DNA of 64,000 nucleotides from Roseibium sp. (GTDB taxonomy: Bacteria > Pseudomonadota > Alphaproteobacteria > Rhizobiales > Stappiaceae): assembly GCA_017643215.1 (NCBI GenBank), contig JAEPNV010000001.1, positions 310,001-374,000 of the forward strand, read 5' to 3'. The translations under genes and the position numbers were made by a program. The notes below the pieces were generated by a model. That model had not been told where the DNA came from. It made no database searches and was given only the letters and a program-made list of their open reading frames with translations. Every line of letters begins with the position of its first letter. Positions within the stretch are counted from its first letter, which is position 1. Of this stretch, positions 25,601-35,433 are shown one piece after another.

Positions 25601-26389
25601 ATGCGTGCGAACACATTAAAAGAGATCTGGGCATCGGGAAGCGCGGCCGTGAATGGTTGGCTGACGGTCCCCAATGGATTTTCGGCCGAAATGATGGCCC
25701 ATCAGGGCTGGGATTCACTTACGGTCGATCTTCAGCACGGTGTCGTCGACTATCAGGCGGCCGTGTCGATGCTGACGGCCATTTCAACGACCGGCACAGT
25801 TCCTATGACCCGCGTGCCGTGGCTCGACTCGGCGCATCTGATGAAACTGCTGGATGCCGGGGCTTACGGCATCATCTGCCCGATGATCAATTCGCGCGAA
25901 GATGCTGAGAAACTGGTGGCTTTCACGAAGTATCCGCCGATCGGAACCCGCAGTTTCGGTCCGATCCGGGGTCTGCTTTATGGCGGGCCGGATTACCCGC
26001 AGAACGCCAACGATACGATTGTGGTCTTTGCGATGATCGAAACCCGCAAAGGCTTGGACAACCTTGAAGACATTCTGGCCACCCCGGGTCTGGATGCCGT
26101 CTATGTGGGACCGTCTGACCTTTCATTGGCGCTTGGCTGCCGCCCGACCTTTGACGATGTTGACCCGCCGGCCGCCGAGGCGATCGAACTCATCGCGGCA
26201 AAAGCCAAGGAACACGGCAAGATCGCGGGTATTCACAATGGCACTCCGAAAGCTGCGCTGAAGCGGATCGGGATGGGGTTTCAGTTCGTTACCATATCCT
26301 CGGACGCGCGGCTAATGGCGTCGGGGTCACAGCAGGTTCTGTCCGCGATGCGCGACGGCATGCCAGCTCCAAACAATTCCGGATATTGA
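25601..26389 (+). CDS. garL: HpcH/HpaI family aldolase, probably 5-keto-4-deoxy-D-glucarate aldolase
   Basis: A 262-residue class-II aldolase with a TIM-barrel. It has the base-holding LTVDLQHGVVDY, the metal ligand Glu in FAMIETRKGL and Asp in VYVGPSDLSLALG. Related family members cleave 5-keto-4-deoxy-glucarate, 2-keto-3-deoxy-rhamnonate or 4-hydroxy-2-oxoheptanedioate. The adjacent galactarate dehydratase and tartronate semialdehyde reductase make the first substrate most likely, giving pyruvate and tartronate semialdehyde. The ribosome site is weak. Confidence 0.85.
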   Translation: MRANTLKEIWASGSAAVNGWLTVPNGFSAEMMAHQGWDSLTVDLQHGVVDYQAAVSMLTAISTTGTVPMTRVPWLDSAHLMKLLDAGAYGIICPMINSREDAEKLVAFTKYPPIGTRSFGPIRGLLYGGPDYPQNANDTIVVFAMIETRKGLDNLEDILATPGLDAVYVGPSDLSLALGCRPTFDDVDPPAAEAIELIAAKAKEHGKIAGIHNGTPKAALKRIGMGFQFVTISSDARLMASGSQQVLSAMRDGMPAPNNSGY

Positions 26390-26413
26390 CCTTTTTGAGG
26401 ACTGGACGACCAA

Positions 26414-27301
26414 ATGAGCAATGTCGGTTTCATCGGTCTTGGCATTATGGGCGCGCCCATGGCGGGACACCTCATCACAGCCGGGCACCAAGTGTTTCTC
26501 CACTCGCGCAGCGGCGTTCCCGGCTCCCTGAAAGAGGCCGGCGGGATCGCCTGCACAACCCCGAAAGATGTGGCCGGGAATGCCGAGACGATCATCTTGA
26601 TGGTGCCCGACACGCCGCATGTCGAGGAGGTTCTTTTTGCCGAAGACGGCGTGGCCAGTGGTCTGGATGGCGGCAAATGCGTGGTTGACATGAGTTCGAT
26701 TTCACCGCTCGCCAGCAAAGAATTTGCGCGGAAAATCAATGATCTTGGCTGCGACTATGTCGATGCTCCTGTCTCCGGCGGCGAAGTCGGCGCAAAGGCC
26801 GGCAGTCTGACTATCATGTGCGGCGCGTCGGAGGCCGCGTTTGACCGCGTCCGGCCGCTCCTGGATGTGATGGGCCAGAACATCACACGGGTCGGGGGCG
26901 TTGGCGACGGCCAGATTTGCAAGGTCGCAAACCAGATCATTGTCGCGCTGAACATTGAAGCGGTCGGCGAAGCGCTGGTATTCGCCGCCAAAGCGGGTGC
27001 GGACCCGGAAAAGGTGCGCCAAGCGCTCATGGGCGGCTTTGCGGCGTCCAAGATCCTCGAAGTACATGGCGCGCGCATGATCAAGCGCACCTTTGATCCC
27101 GGATTCCGCATCGAACTGCACCAAAAGGACCTTGGCCTTGCCTTGTCCAACGCGCGGCAGATGGGCGTCAGCCTGCCAAATACGGCAACAGCACAAGAGC
27201 TCTTCAACGCGTGCGTCGCCAATGGTGGCTCTGCCTGGGATCATTCCGGCATGATCCGGGCGCTGGAGCTGATGGCCGGACACGAGGTGGTGCAGGGGTG
27301 A
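26414..27301 (+). CDS. garR: 2-hydroxy-3-oxopropionate (tartronate semialdehyde) reductase
   Basis: A 295-residue beta-hydroxyacid dehydrogenase. N-terminal Rossmann motif [15 protein letters not shown], substrate-binding [16 protein letters not shown], and the catalytic-lysine region [14 protein letters not shown]. It reduces tartronate semialdehyde to D-glycerate with NAD(P)H, the last step of the pathway before central metabolism. Close spacing to the aldolase before it and to garD after it supports one transcript. Confidence 0.93.
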   Translation: MSNVGFIGLGIMGAPMAGHLITAGHQVFLHSRSGVPGSLKEAGGIACTTPKDVAGNAETIILMVPDTPHVEEVLFAEDGVASGLDGGKCVVDMSSISPLASKEFARKINDLGCDYVDAPVSGGEVGAKAGSLTIMCGASEAAFDRVRPLLDVMGQNITRVGGVGDGQICKVANQIIVALNIEAVGEALVFAAKAGADPEKVRQALMGGFAASKILEVHGARMIKRTFDPGFRIELHQKDLGLALSNARQMGVSLPNTATAQELFNACVANGGSAWDHSGMIRALELMAGHEVVQG

Positions 27302-27305
27302 TCCC

Positions 27306-28859
27306 ATGACCGGTAATCCGCGTCTCATCCGCATAGATCCGCACGACAATGTCGCCGTCGTCGCCACGGACGGTGGGCTCGCGGCGGGACAGGAGATTGA
27401 CGGGCTGGTGCTCACCGAAAACGTGCCGCAGGGGCACAAGGTTGCGCTGACCACCCTTGAAAAAGGGGAGCCGGTCGTGCGCTACGGCGTTGTGATTGGC
27501 CATGCGGCCCGCCCAATCCCGGCAGGCTCCTGGATCAACGAAGCCAATTTGAACATGCCGCCGCCACCGGTCCTGTCCGAGTTGGCCCCGCCTTTGGGCA
27601 CCGAAACGGACATCACACCGTTGGAGGGCTACACCTTCCAAGGGTACCGGAACCGCGATGGCAGCGTTGGAACCCGGAACATTCTCGCCATCACGAACAC
27701 GGTGCAATGCGTGTCCGGTGTGGTCGGCCATGCGGTCGACCGGATCCGGCGCGAGATGCTGCCAAGGTTCGCGAATGTCGACGACGTCGTCGCCCTCGAT
27801 CACACCTATGGATGCGGCGTGGCAATCGAAGCCCCGGGTGCCGCCATTCCGGTCCGCACCTTACACAACATCGCCCGCAATCCGAATTTTGCCGGCTCAA
27901 CGATGGTTGTCAGCCTCGGCTGTGAAAAGCTGCAACCGGCGCGGCTTTTTCCCGAGATCTTTCAAGCGCCGGCTGCGCCGGGCTCCCGTGATGGCGGCGC
28001 CGCGAGCCTCGTGACCTTGCAGGATGAGACGCATGTCGGTTTCGAGGCGATGATTTCGTCGATCCTCCAGTCGGCTGAACAGCATTTGACCACCTTGAAC
28101 ACCCGGCAGAGGGAAACCTGCCCGGCCTCCGATCTCGTTGTTGGATTGCAGTGCGGCGGCAGCGATGCGTTTTCCGGCGTGACCGCCAATCCCGCCCTTG
28201 GGATCGCGGCTGACCTTATCGTCCGGGCGGGCGGCACGGTGATGTTCTCGGAAGTGACTGAAGTGCGTGATGGAATTGACCGGCTGGTCGCGCGCGCCGC
28301 AACGCCCGCGATCGCACGGGATCTCATTCGCGAGATGGCCTGGTACGATGACTATCTGGAAATGGGTCTGACCGATCGCAGCGCCAACACCAGCCCCGGA
28401 AACAAGAAGGGCGGCCTGTCGAACATCGTGGAAAAGGCGATGGGATCCATCAGCAAATCCGGGTCCATGCCCATTTCCGGTGTGGTTCCGGCAGGCGAGC
28501 GGGCCACGAAAAACGGGTTGCTCTTTGCCGCAACACCGGCGTCTGATTTCATCTGCGGCACACTACAGCTTGCCGCCGGCATGAATGTGCACGTCTTCAC
28601 CACCGGGCGGGGCACGCCTTACGGATTGTCCGAAGTGCCGGTCATCAAGATCGTTACACGCACTGATCTGGCGCGGCGCTGGCATGATCTGGTAGATATC
28701 GACGCGGGCCGGATCATCTCGGCCGGCGATACGCTTGAATCGATGGGGATGGAGATCTTTAAAAAGATCCTGGCGGTCGCCGGCGGGGAGAAGACCAGCG
28801 CGGAACGCCTTGGTCTTTGCAACCAGCTCGCCCTGTTCAATCCGGGTCCGGTGACCTGA
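27306..28859 (+). CDS. garD: Galactarate dehydratase
   Basis: A 517-residue UxaA-family hydro-lyase. The N-terminal SAF-like domain (residues 1-100, [20 protein letters not shown]) is followed by the UxaA core, with [54 protein letters not shown] and a terminal [22 protein letters not shown]. These identify GarD rather than altronate dehydratase. It removes water from galactarate to make 5-keto-4-deoxy-D-glucarate. It begins four bases after garR. Confidence 0.93.
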   Translation: MTGNPRLIRIDPHDNVAVVATDGGLAAGQEIDGLVLTENVPQGHKVALTTLEKGEPVVRYGVVIGHAARPIPAGSWINEANLNMPPPPVLSELAPPLGTETDITPLEGYTFQGYRNRDGSVGTRNILAITNTVQCVSGVVGHAVDRIRREMLPRFANVDDVVALDHTYGCGVAIEAPGAAIPVRTLHNIARNPNFAGSTMVVSLGCEKLQPARLFPEIFQAPAAPGSRDGGAASLVTLQDETHVGFEAMISSILQSAEQHLTTLNTRQRETCPASDLVVGLQCGGSDAFSGVTANPALGIAADLIVRAGGTVMFSEVTEVRDGIDRLVARAATPAIARDLIREMAWYDDYLEMGLTDRSANTSPGNKKGGLSNIVEKAMGSISKSGSMPISGVVPAGERATKNGLLFAATPASDFICGTLQLAAGMNVHVFTTGRGTPYGLSEVPVIKIVTRTDLARRWHDLVDIDAGRIISAGDTLESMGMEIFKKILAVAGGEKTSAERLGLCNQLALFNPGPVT

Positions 28860-28899
28860 GCCCGTATCCCCGCATGATTCTGAGATCGAGCGAAAGAGA

Positions 28900-29877
28900 A
28901 TGTCAGACGACATCAGTGAATTTGGCGCCTGGAAGCCTTCGCCGCGTTATCCGGACCCTTCGGTCATCTCCCTTGACCCAAGATTTGACGAACTGAAACT
29001 GCCGCTTGCCGGTGTTGAACGCCTCGCCTCCGGCTGCCGCTGGAATGAGGGGCCAGTCTGGTTCGGCGACGGCCGATACCTTCTTTGGAGCGACATTCCC
29101 AACAATCGCATCATGCGATGGGACGAGGTGACGGGCGGGGTGTCCGCCTATCGCGAGCCCTCGAATTTTGCGAACGGACAGACACGGGATCGTCAGGGCC
29201 GGCTTGTGACCTGCGAGCACGGCGGACGGAGGGTCACCCGAACCGAATTTGATGGCAGCATCACCGTGCTGATCGACAGCTATGACGGCAAGCGCCTCAA
29301 TTCCCCGAATGACGTTGTGGTCAAGTCCGACGGTTCGATCTGGTTCACCGATCCGCCTTTTGGAATTCAGGGCAACTATGAGGGCCACAAGGCCGAGCCT
29401 GAACTGGGGCAGAACGTCTACCGCCTTGATCCGGAAACCGGACAGGCGACCATCGTCGCGGACGACATTCTGGGCCCGAATGGGCTGGCGTTTTCACCGG
29501 ACGAGCAAAAGCTCTATATCGTCGAATCCCGCGGTACGCCGAACCGAAAGATCCTTGTCTATGACGTATCTGCCGACGGTACGTCGATCGGGGGCAAGCA
29601 GGTGCTGATCGATGCCGGACCTGGCACACCGGATGGATTCCGCGTCGATGTTCTAGGCAATCTCTGGTGCGGATGGGGCATGGGATCGGACGCGCTGGAT
29701 GGTGTGATGGTGTTTGCGCCCGACGGCGCGCCGATCGGCCGGATCGCGCTTCCCGAACGCTGCGCCAATCTGTGCTTCGGCGGGCGGGCCAACAGCCGCC
29801 TGTTCATGGCCTCAAGCCATTCCATCTATGCGCTTTATGTCAATGTTTCAGGCGTGCCCTACACACCGGTAGCCTAG
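28900..29877 (+). CDS. SMP-30/gluconolactonase family lactonase, probably aldarolactonase
   Basis: A 325-residue six-bladed beta-propeller lactonase. Metal ligands appear as Glu in WNEGPVWF, Asn in RLNSPNDVVV, Asn in ILGPNGLAFSPD and Asp in GTPDGFRVD. Members hydrolyse gluconolactone or aldaric lactones. Because Udh makes galactaro- or glucaro-lactone, this enzyme probably opens that lactone to galactarate/glucarate ahead of GarD. It is the last gene of the run, 40 bp after garD. No signal peptide is evident, so it is probably cytoplasmic. Confidence 0.9.
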   Translation: MSDDISEFGAWKPSPRYPDPSVISLDPRFDELKLPLAGVERLASGCRWNEGPVWFGDGRYLLWSDIPNNRIMRWDEVTGGVSAYREPSNFANGQTRDRQGRLVTCEHGGRRVTRTEFDGSITVLIDSYDGKRLNSPNDVVVKSDGSIWFTDPPFGIQGNYEGHKAEPELGQNVYRLDPETGQATIVADDILGPNGLAFSPDEQKLYIVESRGTPNRKILVYDVSADGTSIGGKQVLIDAGPGTPDGFRVDVLGNLWCGWGMGSDALDGVMVFAPDGAPIGRIALPERCANLCFGGRANSRLFMASSHSIYALYVNVSGVPYTPVA

Positions 29878-30016
29878 ACCGAAGCATTTGCAGGGCTCGC
29901 TCTTGCCGTGGGGTCGTTCGTTTGTCTCGGTCACTGAGCGGTCGCTTTTGCTGCCAAACGAAATCGACGTATGCTAAGGACGTCCCAATGGGTATCGAAC
30001 CGAATGAGGCGCGAAA

Positions 30017-30490
30017 ATGGTGCAACTGGACCGGCGAGCACTCTTGATTGGAGCCGCAGTTTCGCTGGCAGTCCCGGGATCGTCAGCCTTTTCTCTGCCG
30101 ACCAAGTCCATCCATGTCGTCAAAGGACGAGGCTGCGGGTGCTGCACGGCATGGGTTAAAATTCTGCAGGAGGAAGGCTTCCACGTGACCGAAGAGGAAT
30201 GGCTGCCGGCCGATCTTGTGCAGTTGAAGCGCGCCAAGGGCATTCCGGCGGAATTGGCGTCCTGCCATACGGCGGAGATCATGGGTTATGTGATTGAGGG
30301 CCATGTGCCGGCGGCAGACATCAGGCGTTTGATCGAGGAAAGCCCTGAAGCCATTGGTTTGTCCGTCCCGGGCATGCCATATGGATCACCGGGAATGGGT
30401 CCCGAAGACGCGCGCGAAGCCTACGACGTCATCCTGATCCGGACCGATGGCACCGGCAAAGTTTTTTCGTCATATCCGGCCGCGTCGTAG
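30017..30490 (+). CDS. DUF411 family metal-binding protein
   Basis: A 157-residue exported protein with a Tat-like N-terminus (LDRRALLIGAAVSLAVPG). Mature signature motifs of DUF411 are GCGCCTAWVKIL, LASCHTAEIMGYVIEGHVP and GLSVPGMPYGSPGM. The Cys-x-Cys-Cys, Cys-His and Met-rich elements indicate binding of Cu or a similar soft metal. Such proteins usually sit near copper resistance genes, but none is next to it here. It is monocistronic, and has a possible alternative start slightly upstream. Confidence 0.88.
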   Translation: MVQLDRRALLIGAAVSLAVPGSSAFSLPTKSIHVVKGRGCGCCTAWVKILQEEGFHVTEEEWLPADLVQLKRAKGIPAELASCHTAEIMGYVIEGHVPAADIRRLIEESPEAIGLSVPGMPYGSPGMGPEDAREAYDVILIRTDGTGKVFSSYPAAS

Positions 30491-31643
30491 AAATCGTTCG
30501 CGTTTAAGGCCGCAGCGTTTTGTTGCCGTGTCGGCTCGACCTTAAGCCAGTCCGGCCTCTGGGTCTCAAAGTCCTGTTTTTATAAAAACTTGTAGAGCGG
30601 CCGCATGGCCCGTTGCCTTCCCGGCCAATTGGCTGGGATGGGGAACGATGAGACTTGCTGTTTACCCGCCGGTCCCCGCGTAGTTGGGGCAGAATGGCGC
30701 GGCGGCGAAAACGCGAACGAGACCCACGGCCTTCACATTCGGCTGGTACTGGTTCGGCAAGTCGGCCGTCGCCGGGCGCAAGCTATCCGCCGGTCAAACA
30801 TCACATCTGGACTTTCCCGAATGAGTCAATCGAAGCGTTGGCGTGTGCCTTCGCTCACATTGAAAATCGGCGCTTCTGAACATTCCCGCAGGCGGCCGTC
30901 CGGCTTAAAAAGCGAAGGAAAATCAGGCGGCATAGGAAATTCAGAGCCGTATGAGCACCGGATTTAAACATGCCAAAAGCGACAGCCAAGAATACCTATA
31001 ATTGCGTTCTGATAAATTAAACAAGTATAGATAGAGTAAGATGATTTCAAAACGCATTATTTCCGCCGATTGCTGACCGTCTGGCAGGGGCTGATCAGCC
31101 GCGGATGTGACCAAGCCGGAATCGGCCACGCTTGCGGAGCTGCGTAAAGACAGCCTCGGCTACTACCGCTGGGATTTCGGCCTCCGCGCGGTGTCGTCTG
31201 AAACCAACCTGCGGATGTTCGCGGGTCGGTGACGCCCCGTGCGGACTTCCGCATTTTTCCGGCGCCAGCAAGCCAAAAAACTGCTTTCCGGCTCGGTTGC
31301 CTCCACCGGTGCTGTGTCACCGGTGCGGTGACAGGGAGCGCGCGGACCAAACGGTGCCGCAGACGACGCAGATATCGATGCGGGCTGCCCTTTTTCGAGA
31401 AATTGAATGGGCTTTTTTTCGCCACGCCGATAAAACTTTAAGCAGGCACGACCGGGGATCTACTAATGGATTGACTCTTGCCCAACGGGGCGGTGTGTTA
31501 CCCGGCAGGGACGTCAGCGGTAATCGCGCAGTAAGGGCCTCATAGGACGCCATACCCGCAAGCTGATTTGTTCTGAACAATACGGTGGAGCCCACTCCAA
31601 AACACAAACCGGAAACACGGGCCTGTCGATAAAGGGGAAAAAA
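30491..31643. other. Long intergenic region, 1153 bp, no supported gene
   Basis: The frames here have composition and content unlike real proteins. Two items may be remnants: a 45-codon stretch at 31107-31232 (plus) reading AELRKDSLGYYRWDFGLRAV and ending NLRMFAGR, and a 14-bp palindrome GTTTTTATAAAAAC at 30576-30589. The 30985-31060 part is AT-rich. A TTGACT hexamer at 31471 could be the -35 of the peptide transporter operon, but no good -10 was seen. Confidence 0.4.
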
Positions 31644-33230
31644 ATGAAGAGAACCATCTTGAAAATGACCGCCGCCAGCCTGGCGATTTGCGCCGGGATC
31701 AGCGCGGTCAATGCTGAAACGCTCCGCTGGGCACGTGCCGGCGATTCGCTGACGCTCGATCCGCATGCCCAGAACGAGGGCCCGACCCACACGCTCGCAC
31801 ACCAGATGTACGAGGGCCTGCTGCAGCGGGACATGAGCGCACAGATCATCCCGGCGCTCGCAACCAGCTGGGACCCGACCGACAATCCGAACGTCTGGGA
31901 ATTCAAGCTGCGTGAGGGCGTCAAGTTCCATGGCGGCGAAGACTTCACCGCCGATGACGTGGTCTTTTCCTTCAACCGGGCGATGATGCCGACTTCGGCC
32001 ATGAAGGAATTGCTGGCCTCCATCAAGGAAGTGCGCAAGGTCGACGATTTCACCGTTCACATTGAAACCGACGGACCGAACCCGTTGTTGCCGAACAACC
32101 TGACCAATCTCTTCGTCATGGATTCGGACTGGACCACGGCCAATGGCTGTGAAGCCCCGCAGGATATCGCCAATGGCGGCGACAATCCCTGTGTTCGGGC
32201 GACCAACGGCACCGGTGCATTCGTTCTTGAAAGCCGCAAACAGGACGCCGAGACGGTTCTGAAGCGGAACGACAACTATTGGGGCATTGATGAATTCCCG
32301 ATGGAAGTCACCGAGATCATCTATACGCCGATCCAGGAAAGCGCCACGCGCGTGGCCGCGCTTTTGTCGGGTGAAGTGGATCTGATCCAGGATGTCCCGG
32401 TGCAGGACCTTGCTCGGGTTGCCGGAACCGACGGTCTTCAACTGGCGACCGCGCCGCAGAACCGGACGATTTTCTTCGGCATGAACCTTGGCGCCGACGA
32501 CCTGACCAGCGACACGGTTGAGGGCGCCAATCCGCTTGCGGACGGACGCGTCCGCGAGGCCATGAACATCGCCATCAACCGTGACGCGATCAAGAAGGTC
32601 GTGATGCGCGACCAGTCGGCGCCGACTGGTGTGATCATGCCGCCCTTCGTCAACGGCTGGACGGAAGCTCTGGATGCGTATCCCGACTACGACGTGGCAA
32701 AGGCGAAAGCGCTGATGGAAGAGGCGGGTTACGGCGATGGCTTCGGCCTGACCCTGAACTGCCCGAATGACCGCTACATCAACGATGAAGCGATCTGCCA
32801 GGCGGCGGTCGGCATGTTTGGCCAGATTGGCATCACGGTGAACCTCGACGCCAAGCCGAAGGCGCAGCACTTCCCGCTAATCACCAATCGGGAAACCGAC
32901 TTCTACATGCTCGGTTGGGGCGTGCCGACGTTCGATTCAGAGTACATCTTCAACTTCCTGGTCCACACGACCACCGACAAATATGGTTCTTGGAACGGGA
33001 CCGGATTCTCCAACGCCGACGTTGACGCCAAGATCGTCAGCCTCGCGTCTGAGACCGATTCTGAAGTGCGCAATGACACGATCAGCCAGATCTGGGACAC
33101 GGTGAAGGCGGAAACGCTCTACCTGCCGATCCACAACCAGGTGCTCAACTGGGGCATGACGGAGACGATCGATTTCGCGGTTCAGCCGGAAGATCAGCCG
33201 CACTTCAAGTTCCTGACCTTCAAAAACTAA
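31644..33230 (+). CDS. ABC transporter substrate-binding protein, oligopeptide family (SBP_bac_5)
   Basis: A 528-residue periplasmic protein with a Sec signal (MKRTILKMTAASLAICAG, cut near SAVNAE). Family landmarks are LRWARAGDSLTLDPHAQNEG, WEFKLREGVKFHGGEDFTADDVVFSF-type text, RNDNYWGI and NGTGAFVLES. It belongs to the DppA/OppA class, which bind peptides, nickel complexes, glycosides or opines; the ligand cannot be told. It is the first gene of the sbp-B-C-D-F operon. A perfect 11-bp hairpin separates it from the permease genes. Confidence 0.92.
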   Translation: MKRTILKMTAASLAICAGISAVNAETLRWARAGDSLTLDPHAQNEGPTHTLAHQMYEGLLQRDMSAQIIPALATSWDPTDNPNVWEFKLREGVKFHGGEDFTADDVVFSFNRAMMPTSAMKELLASIKEVRKVDDFTVHIETDGPNPLLPNNLTNLFVMDSDWTTANGCEAPQDIANGGDNPCVRATNGTGAFVLESRKQDAETVLKRNDNYWGIDEFPMEVTEIIYTPIQESATRVAALLSGEVDLIQDVPVQDLARVAGTDGLQLATAPQNRTIFFGMNLGADDLTSDTVEGANPLADGRVREAMNIAINRDAIKKVVMRDQSAPTGVIMPPFVNGWTEALDAYPDYDVAKAKALMEEAGYGDGFGLTLNCPNDRYINDEAICQAAVGMFGQIGITVNLDAKPKAQHFPLITNRETDFYMLGWGVPTFDSEYIFNFLVHTTTDKYGSWNGTGFSNADVDAKIVSLASETDSEVRNDTISQIWDTVKAETLYLPIHNQVLNWGMTETIDFAVQPEDQPHFKFLTFKN

Positions 33231-33248
33231 GCCGTAAGGGGCTTGCCA

Positions 33249-33278
33249 ACGTGCCGTTTTGTGATGCAAACGGCACGT
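33249..33278 (+). other. Stem-loop after a transporter binding-protein gene (2 of 5)
   Basis: ACGTGCCGTTT pairs perfectly with AAACGGCACGT (11 bp) around an eight-base loop, starting 18 nt after the SBP stop. There is no T-run, and the permease gene follows 190 bp later. Consistent with 3'-end protection or partial termination. Confidence 0.7.
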
Positions 33279-33468
33279 CTGGACCAGGGACGCGCCGCCT
33301 TCGCGCGTAGATTGCTTTTCAGGCGACCCGCCGAAACGAAAAGCCTTGCAAGAACCGGCCAAATGCCTTGGGCTTGTGACACATTGACGTGTGAGCCGTA
33401 CTCGTTGCCGATGGCCCGCCCGGGCGTCCCCGCAAGATCCGGCTCCACTGTCCGACTGGCGTTATAAA

Positions 33469-34440
33469 ATGCTCGCTTTCATCATCCGCCGGCTTGGTCA
33501 GGCACTTCTTGTGCTGATGGCCGTCGGTTTCGTGTCGTTTTCCATGTTCAAGTTCATGGGCGACCCGGTCGAGAACATGCTGGGTCAGGAGGCCACGGTC
33601 GCCGACCGCGCCGAACTGGAAGAGCGGCTGGGGCTGAACGATCCTATCATTGTCCAGTATCTGCGCTATTTTCAGCGGGCGATGTCGGGTGATTTTGGTG
33701 TGTCCTACCGGGCCGGCCTGCCGGTCGGGGAGGTCATTTTGGACCGTCTCCCGGCGACGCTGGAACTGGCGCTTTTATCCGCCGTCTTCGCCATTTCTCT
33801 CGGATTTGTTCTTGGTGTCTACACCGCGATCCGGCGGGACGGATATCTGGCGAATTTCATCATGACGACGTCGCTGATCGGCGTCTCCTTGCCGACATTT
33901 CTCATCGGCGTGTTTCTGATTTGGGCGTTTTCGGTCAATCTCGGCTGGTTGCCGTCCTTCGGGCGCGGGGACACGCGGAGCCTGTTTGGTGTTGATCTGG
34001 CGATCCTGACGGTCGATGGGCTGAAATCGATGATCCTGCCCGCGGTTACGCTCGGCCTTTATCAGATGACGCTGATCATGCGGCTGGTCAGGTCCGAGAT
34101 GCTGGAGGTTCTGAGAACCGACTATATCCGCTTTGCCCGGGCACGCGGCCTCAGCCAGCGAGCGATCAATTTCGGGCACGCGATGAAAAACACGCTTGTT
34201 CCGGTCATCACCGTCACCGGTTTGCAGTTCGGCTCCATCGTGGCGTTCGCGATCATCACCGAAAGCGTGTTTCAGTGGCCGGGGGTCGGGCTGTTGTTCA
34301 TCAATGCCGTCAGCTTCGTCGATATCCCGGTCATGTCCGCCTACCTGCTCCTGGTCGGCGTCATCTTCGTGACCATCAACCTGGTCGTCGATCTTCTTTA
34401 CTTCGCCATTGATCCGCGCCTCAGCGTCAGCGGCAAATAG
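33469..34440 (+). CDS. ABC transporter permease, DppB family
   Basis: A 323-residue permease with six membrane segments, starting at ATG 33469 (MLAFIIRRLGQALLVLMAVG), the usual start of DppB-like proteins. A 26-codon-longer frame start is rejected. The EAA-type loop reads RSEMLEVLRTDYIRFARARGL, as in DppB/OppB, and ENMLGQEATVADRAELEERL is the family N-terminal periplasmic block. It forms the channel with DppC. Confidence 0.93.
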   Translation: MLAFIIRRLGQALLVLMAVGFVSFSMFKFMGDPVENMLGQEATVADRAELEERLGLNDPIIVQYLRYFQRAMSGDFGVSYRAGLPVGEVILDRLPATLELALLSAVFAISLGFVLGVYTAIRRDGYLANFIMTTSLIGVSLPTFLIGVFLIWAFSVNLGWLPSFGRGDTRSLFGVDLAILTVDGLKSMILPAVTLGLYQMTLIMRLVRSEMLEVLRTDYIRFARARGLSQRAINFGHAMKNTLVPVITVTGLQFGSIVAFAIITESVFQWPGVGLLFINAVSFVDIPVMSAYLLLVGVIFVTINLVVDLLYFAIDPRLSVSGK

Positions 34441-34454
34441 GTCCGGAAAGCAAC

Positions 34455-35429
34455 ATGGACATTCAGACAAAAAAGGGCGCGTCCGCCCGTCCTGAATTCA
34501 GCGAAGCGGCACCGGCATCGACCTGGCAGCGCTGGACGCAGTCCGACATCTGGTACTCTTACAAGAGATCGCCGGTCATCATCGTCTCGTCGCTTACGTT
34601 CCTGGCACTCGTTCTGGGCGCCGTGTTTTCGCCGCTTTTTTCGCCGTACACGCCGTTCGATCCGGCCAGCCTCAATTTGATGAATGGCTTCACCAAGCCG
34701 CTGTCCACGAATGCGTTTACCGGCGACTATTTTCTGCTTGGAACCGATGACCAGGGCCGGGATGTCCTGTCCACGATCCTGTTCGGACTGCGGATCTCGT
34801 TGTTTGTCGGCGTGATCGCGGTGTTGTTTGCAATGACGCTCGGCGTGGTCCTCGGGCTGATCTCCGGCTATATCGGCGGCTGGCTTGACGGTGTGATCAT
34901 GCGGATCGCCGACATCCAAATGACGTTCCCGTCGATCATGGTCGCCATGCTCCTCTATGGCATCGGCAAGGGACTGATCCCGCCGGACCTGCGCGATGAG
35001 ATGGCCATCTGGGTCCTGATCATTTCGATCGGATTGTCGGAATGGGTCCAATTCGCCCGCACCGTGCGCGGCGCGACGATGGTCGAGCGGGAAAAGGAAT
35101 ACGTGCAGGCCGGGCATTTGATCGGTCTGTCCCGCTGGAGCATCATGCTTCGCCATATCCTGCCAAATGTCACCGGCCCCATCCTCGTGATCGCGACCAT
35201 CAGCCTGGCGCTGGCGATCATCGCGGAGGCAACACTGAGTTTTCTCGGGGTCGGCGCGCCAAAAACGCAGCCGTCGCTTGGAACGCTGATCAATGTTGGC
35301 CGCCAGTACATTCTCTCCGGCGAGTGGTGGATCCTTCTGTTCCCCTCCCTCACGCTGTTGGCGCTCGCCTTGTCCGTCAATCTCTTTGGGGATTGGTTGC
35401 GCGACATTTTGAATCCCAAACTGCGATAG
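34455..35429 (+). CDS. ABC transporter permease, DppC family
   Basis: A 324-residue permease with an N-terminal cytoplasmic part (to about residue 40), six membrane segments, and HLLGTDDQGRDVLS-type and RISLFVGVIAVLFAM blocks of DppC/OppC. The EAA loop is MVEREKEYVQAGHLIGLSRW. Partner of the preceding DppB-type permease, 14 bp apart. Confidence 0.93.
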   Translation: MDIQTKKGASARPEFSEAAPASTWQRWTQSDIWYSYKRSPVIIVSSLTFLALVLGAVFSPLFSPYTPFDPASLNLMNGFTKPLSTNAFTGDYFLLGTDDQGRDVLSTILFGLRISLFVGVIAVLFAMTLGVVLGLISGYIGGWLDGVIMRIADIQMTFPSIMVAMLLYGIGKGLIPPDLRDEMAIWVLIISIGLSEWVQFARTVRGATMVEREKEYVQAGHLIGLSRWSIMLRHILPNVTGPILVIATISLALAIIAEATLSFLGVGAPKTQPSLGTLINVGRQYILSGEWWILLFPSLTLLALALSVNLFGDWLRDILNPKLR

Positions 35430-35433
35430 TCCC

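Noticed and set aside
31471-31500. TTGACT as promoter of the peptide transporter
   Set aside because: No -10 hexamer with acceptable match at 16-18 bp spacing.
31317-32870. Long minus-strand frame opposite the peptide-binding protein gene
   Set aside because: Antisense shadow without any recognisable motif.
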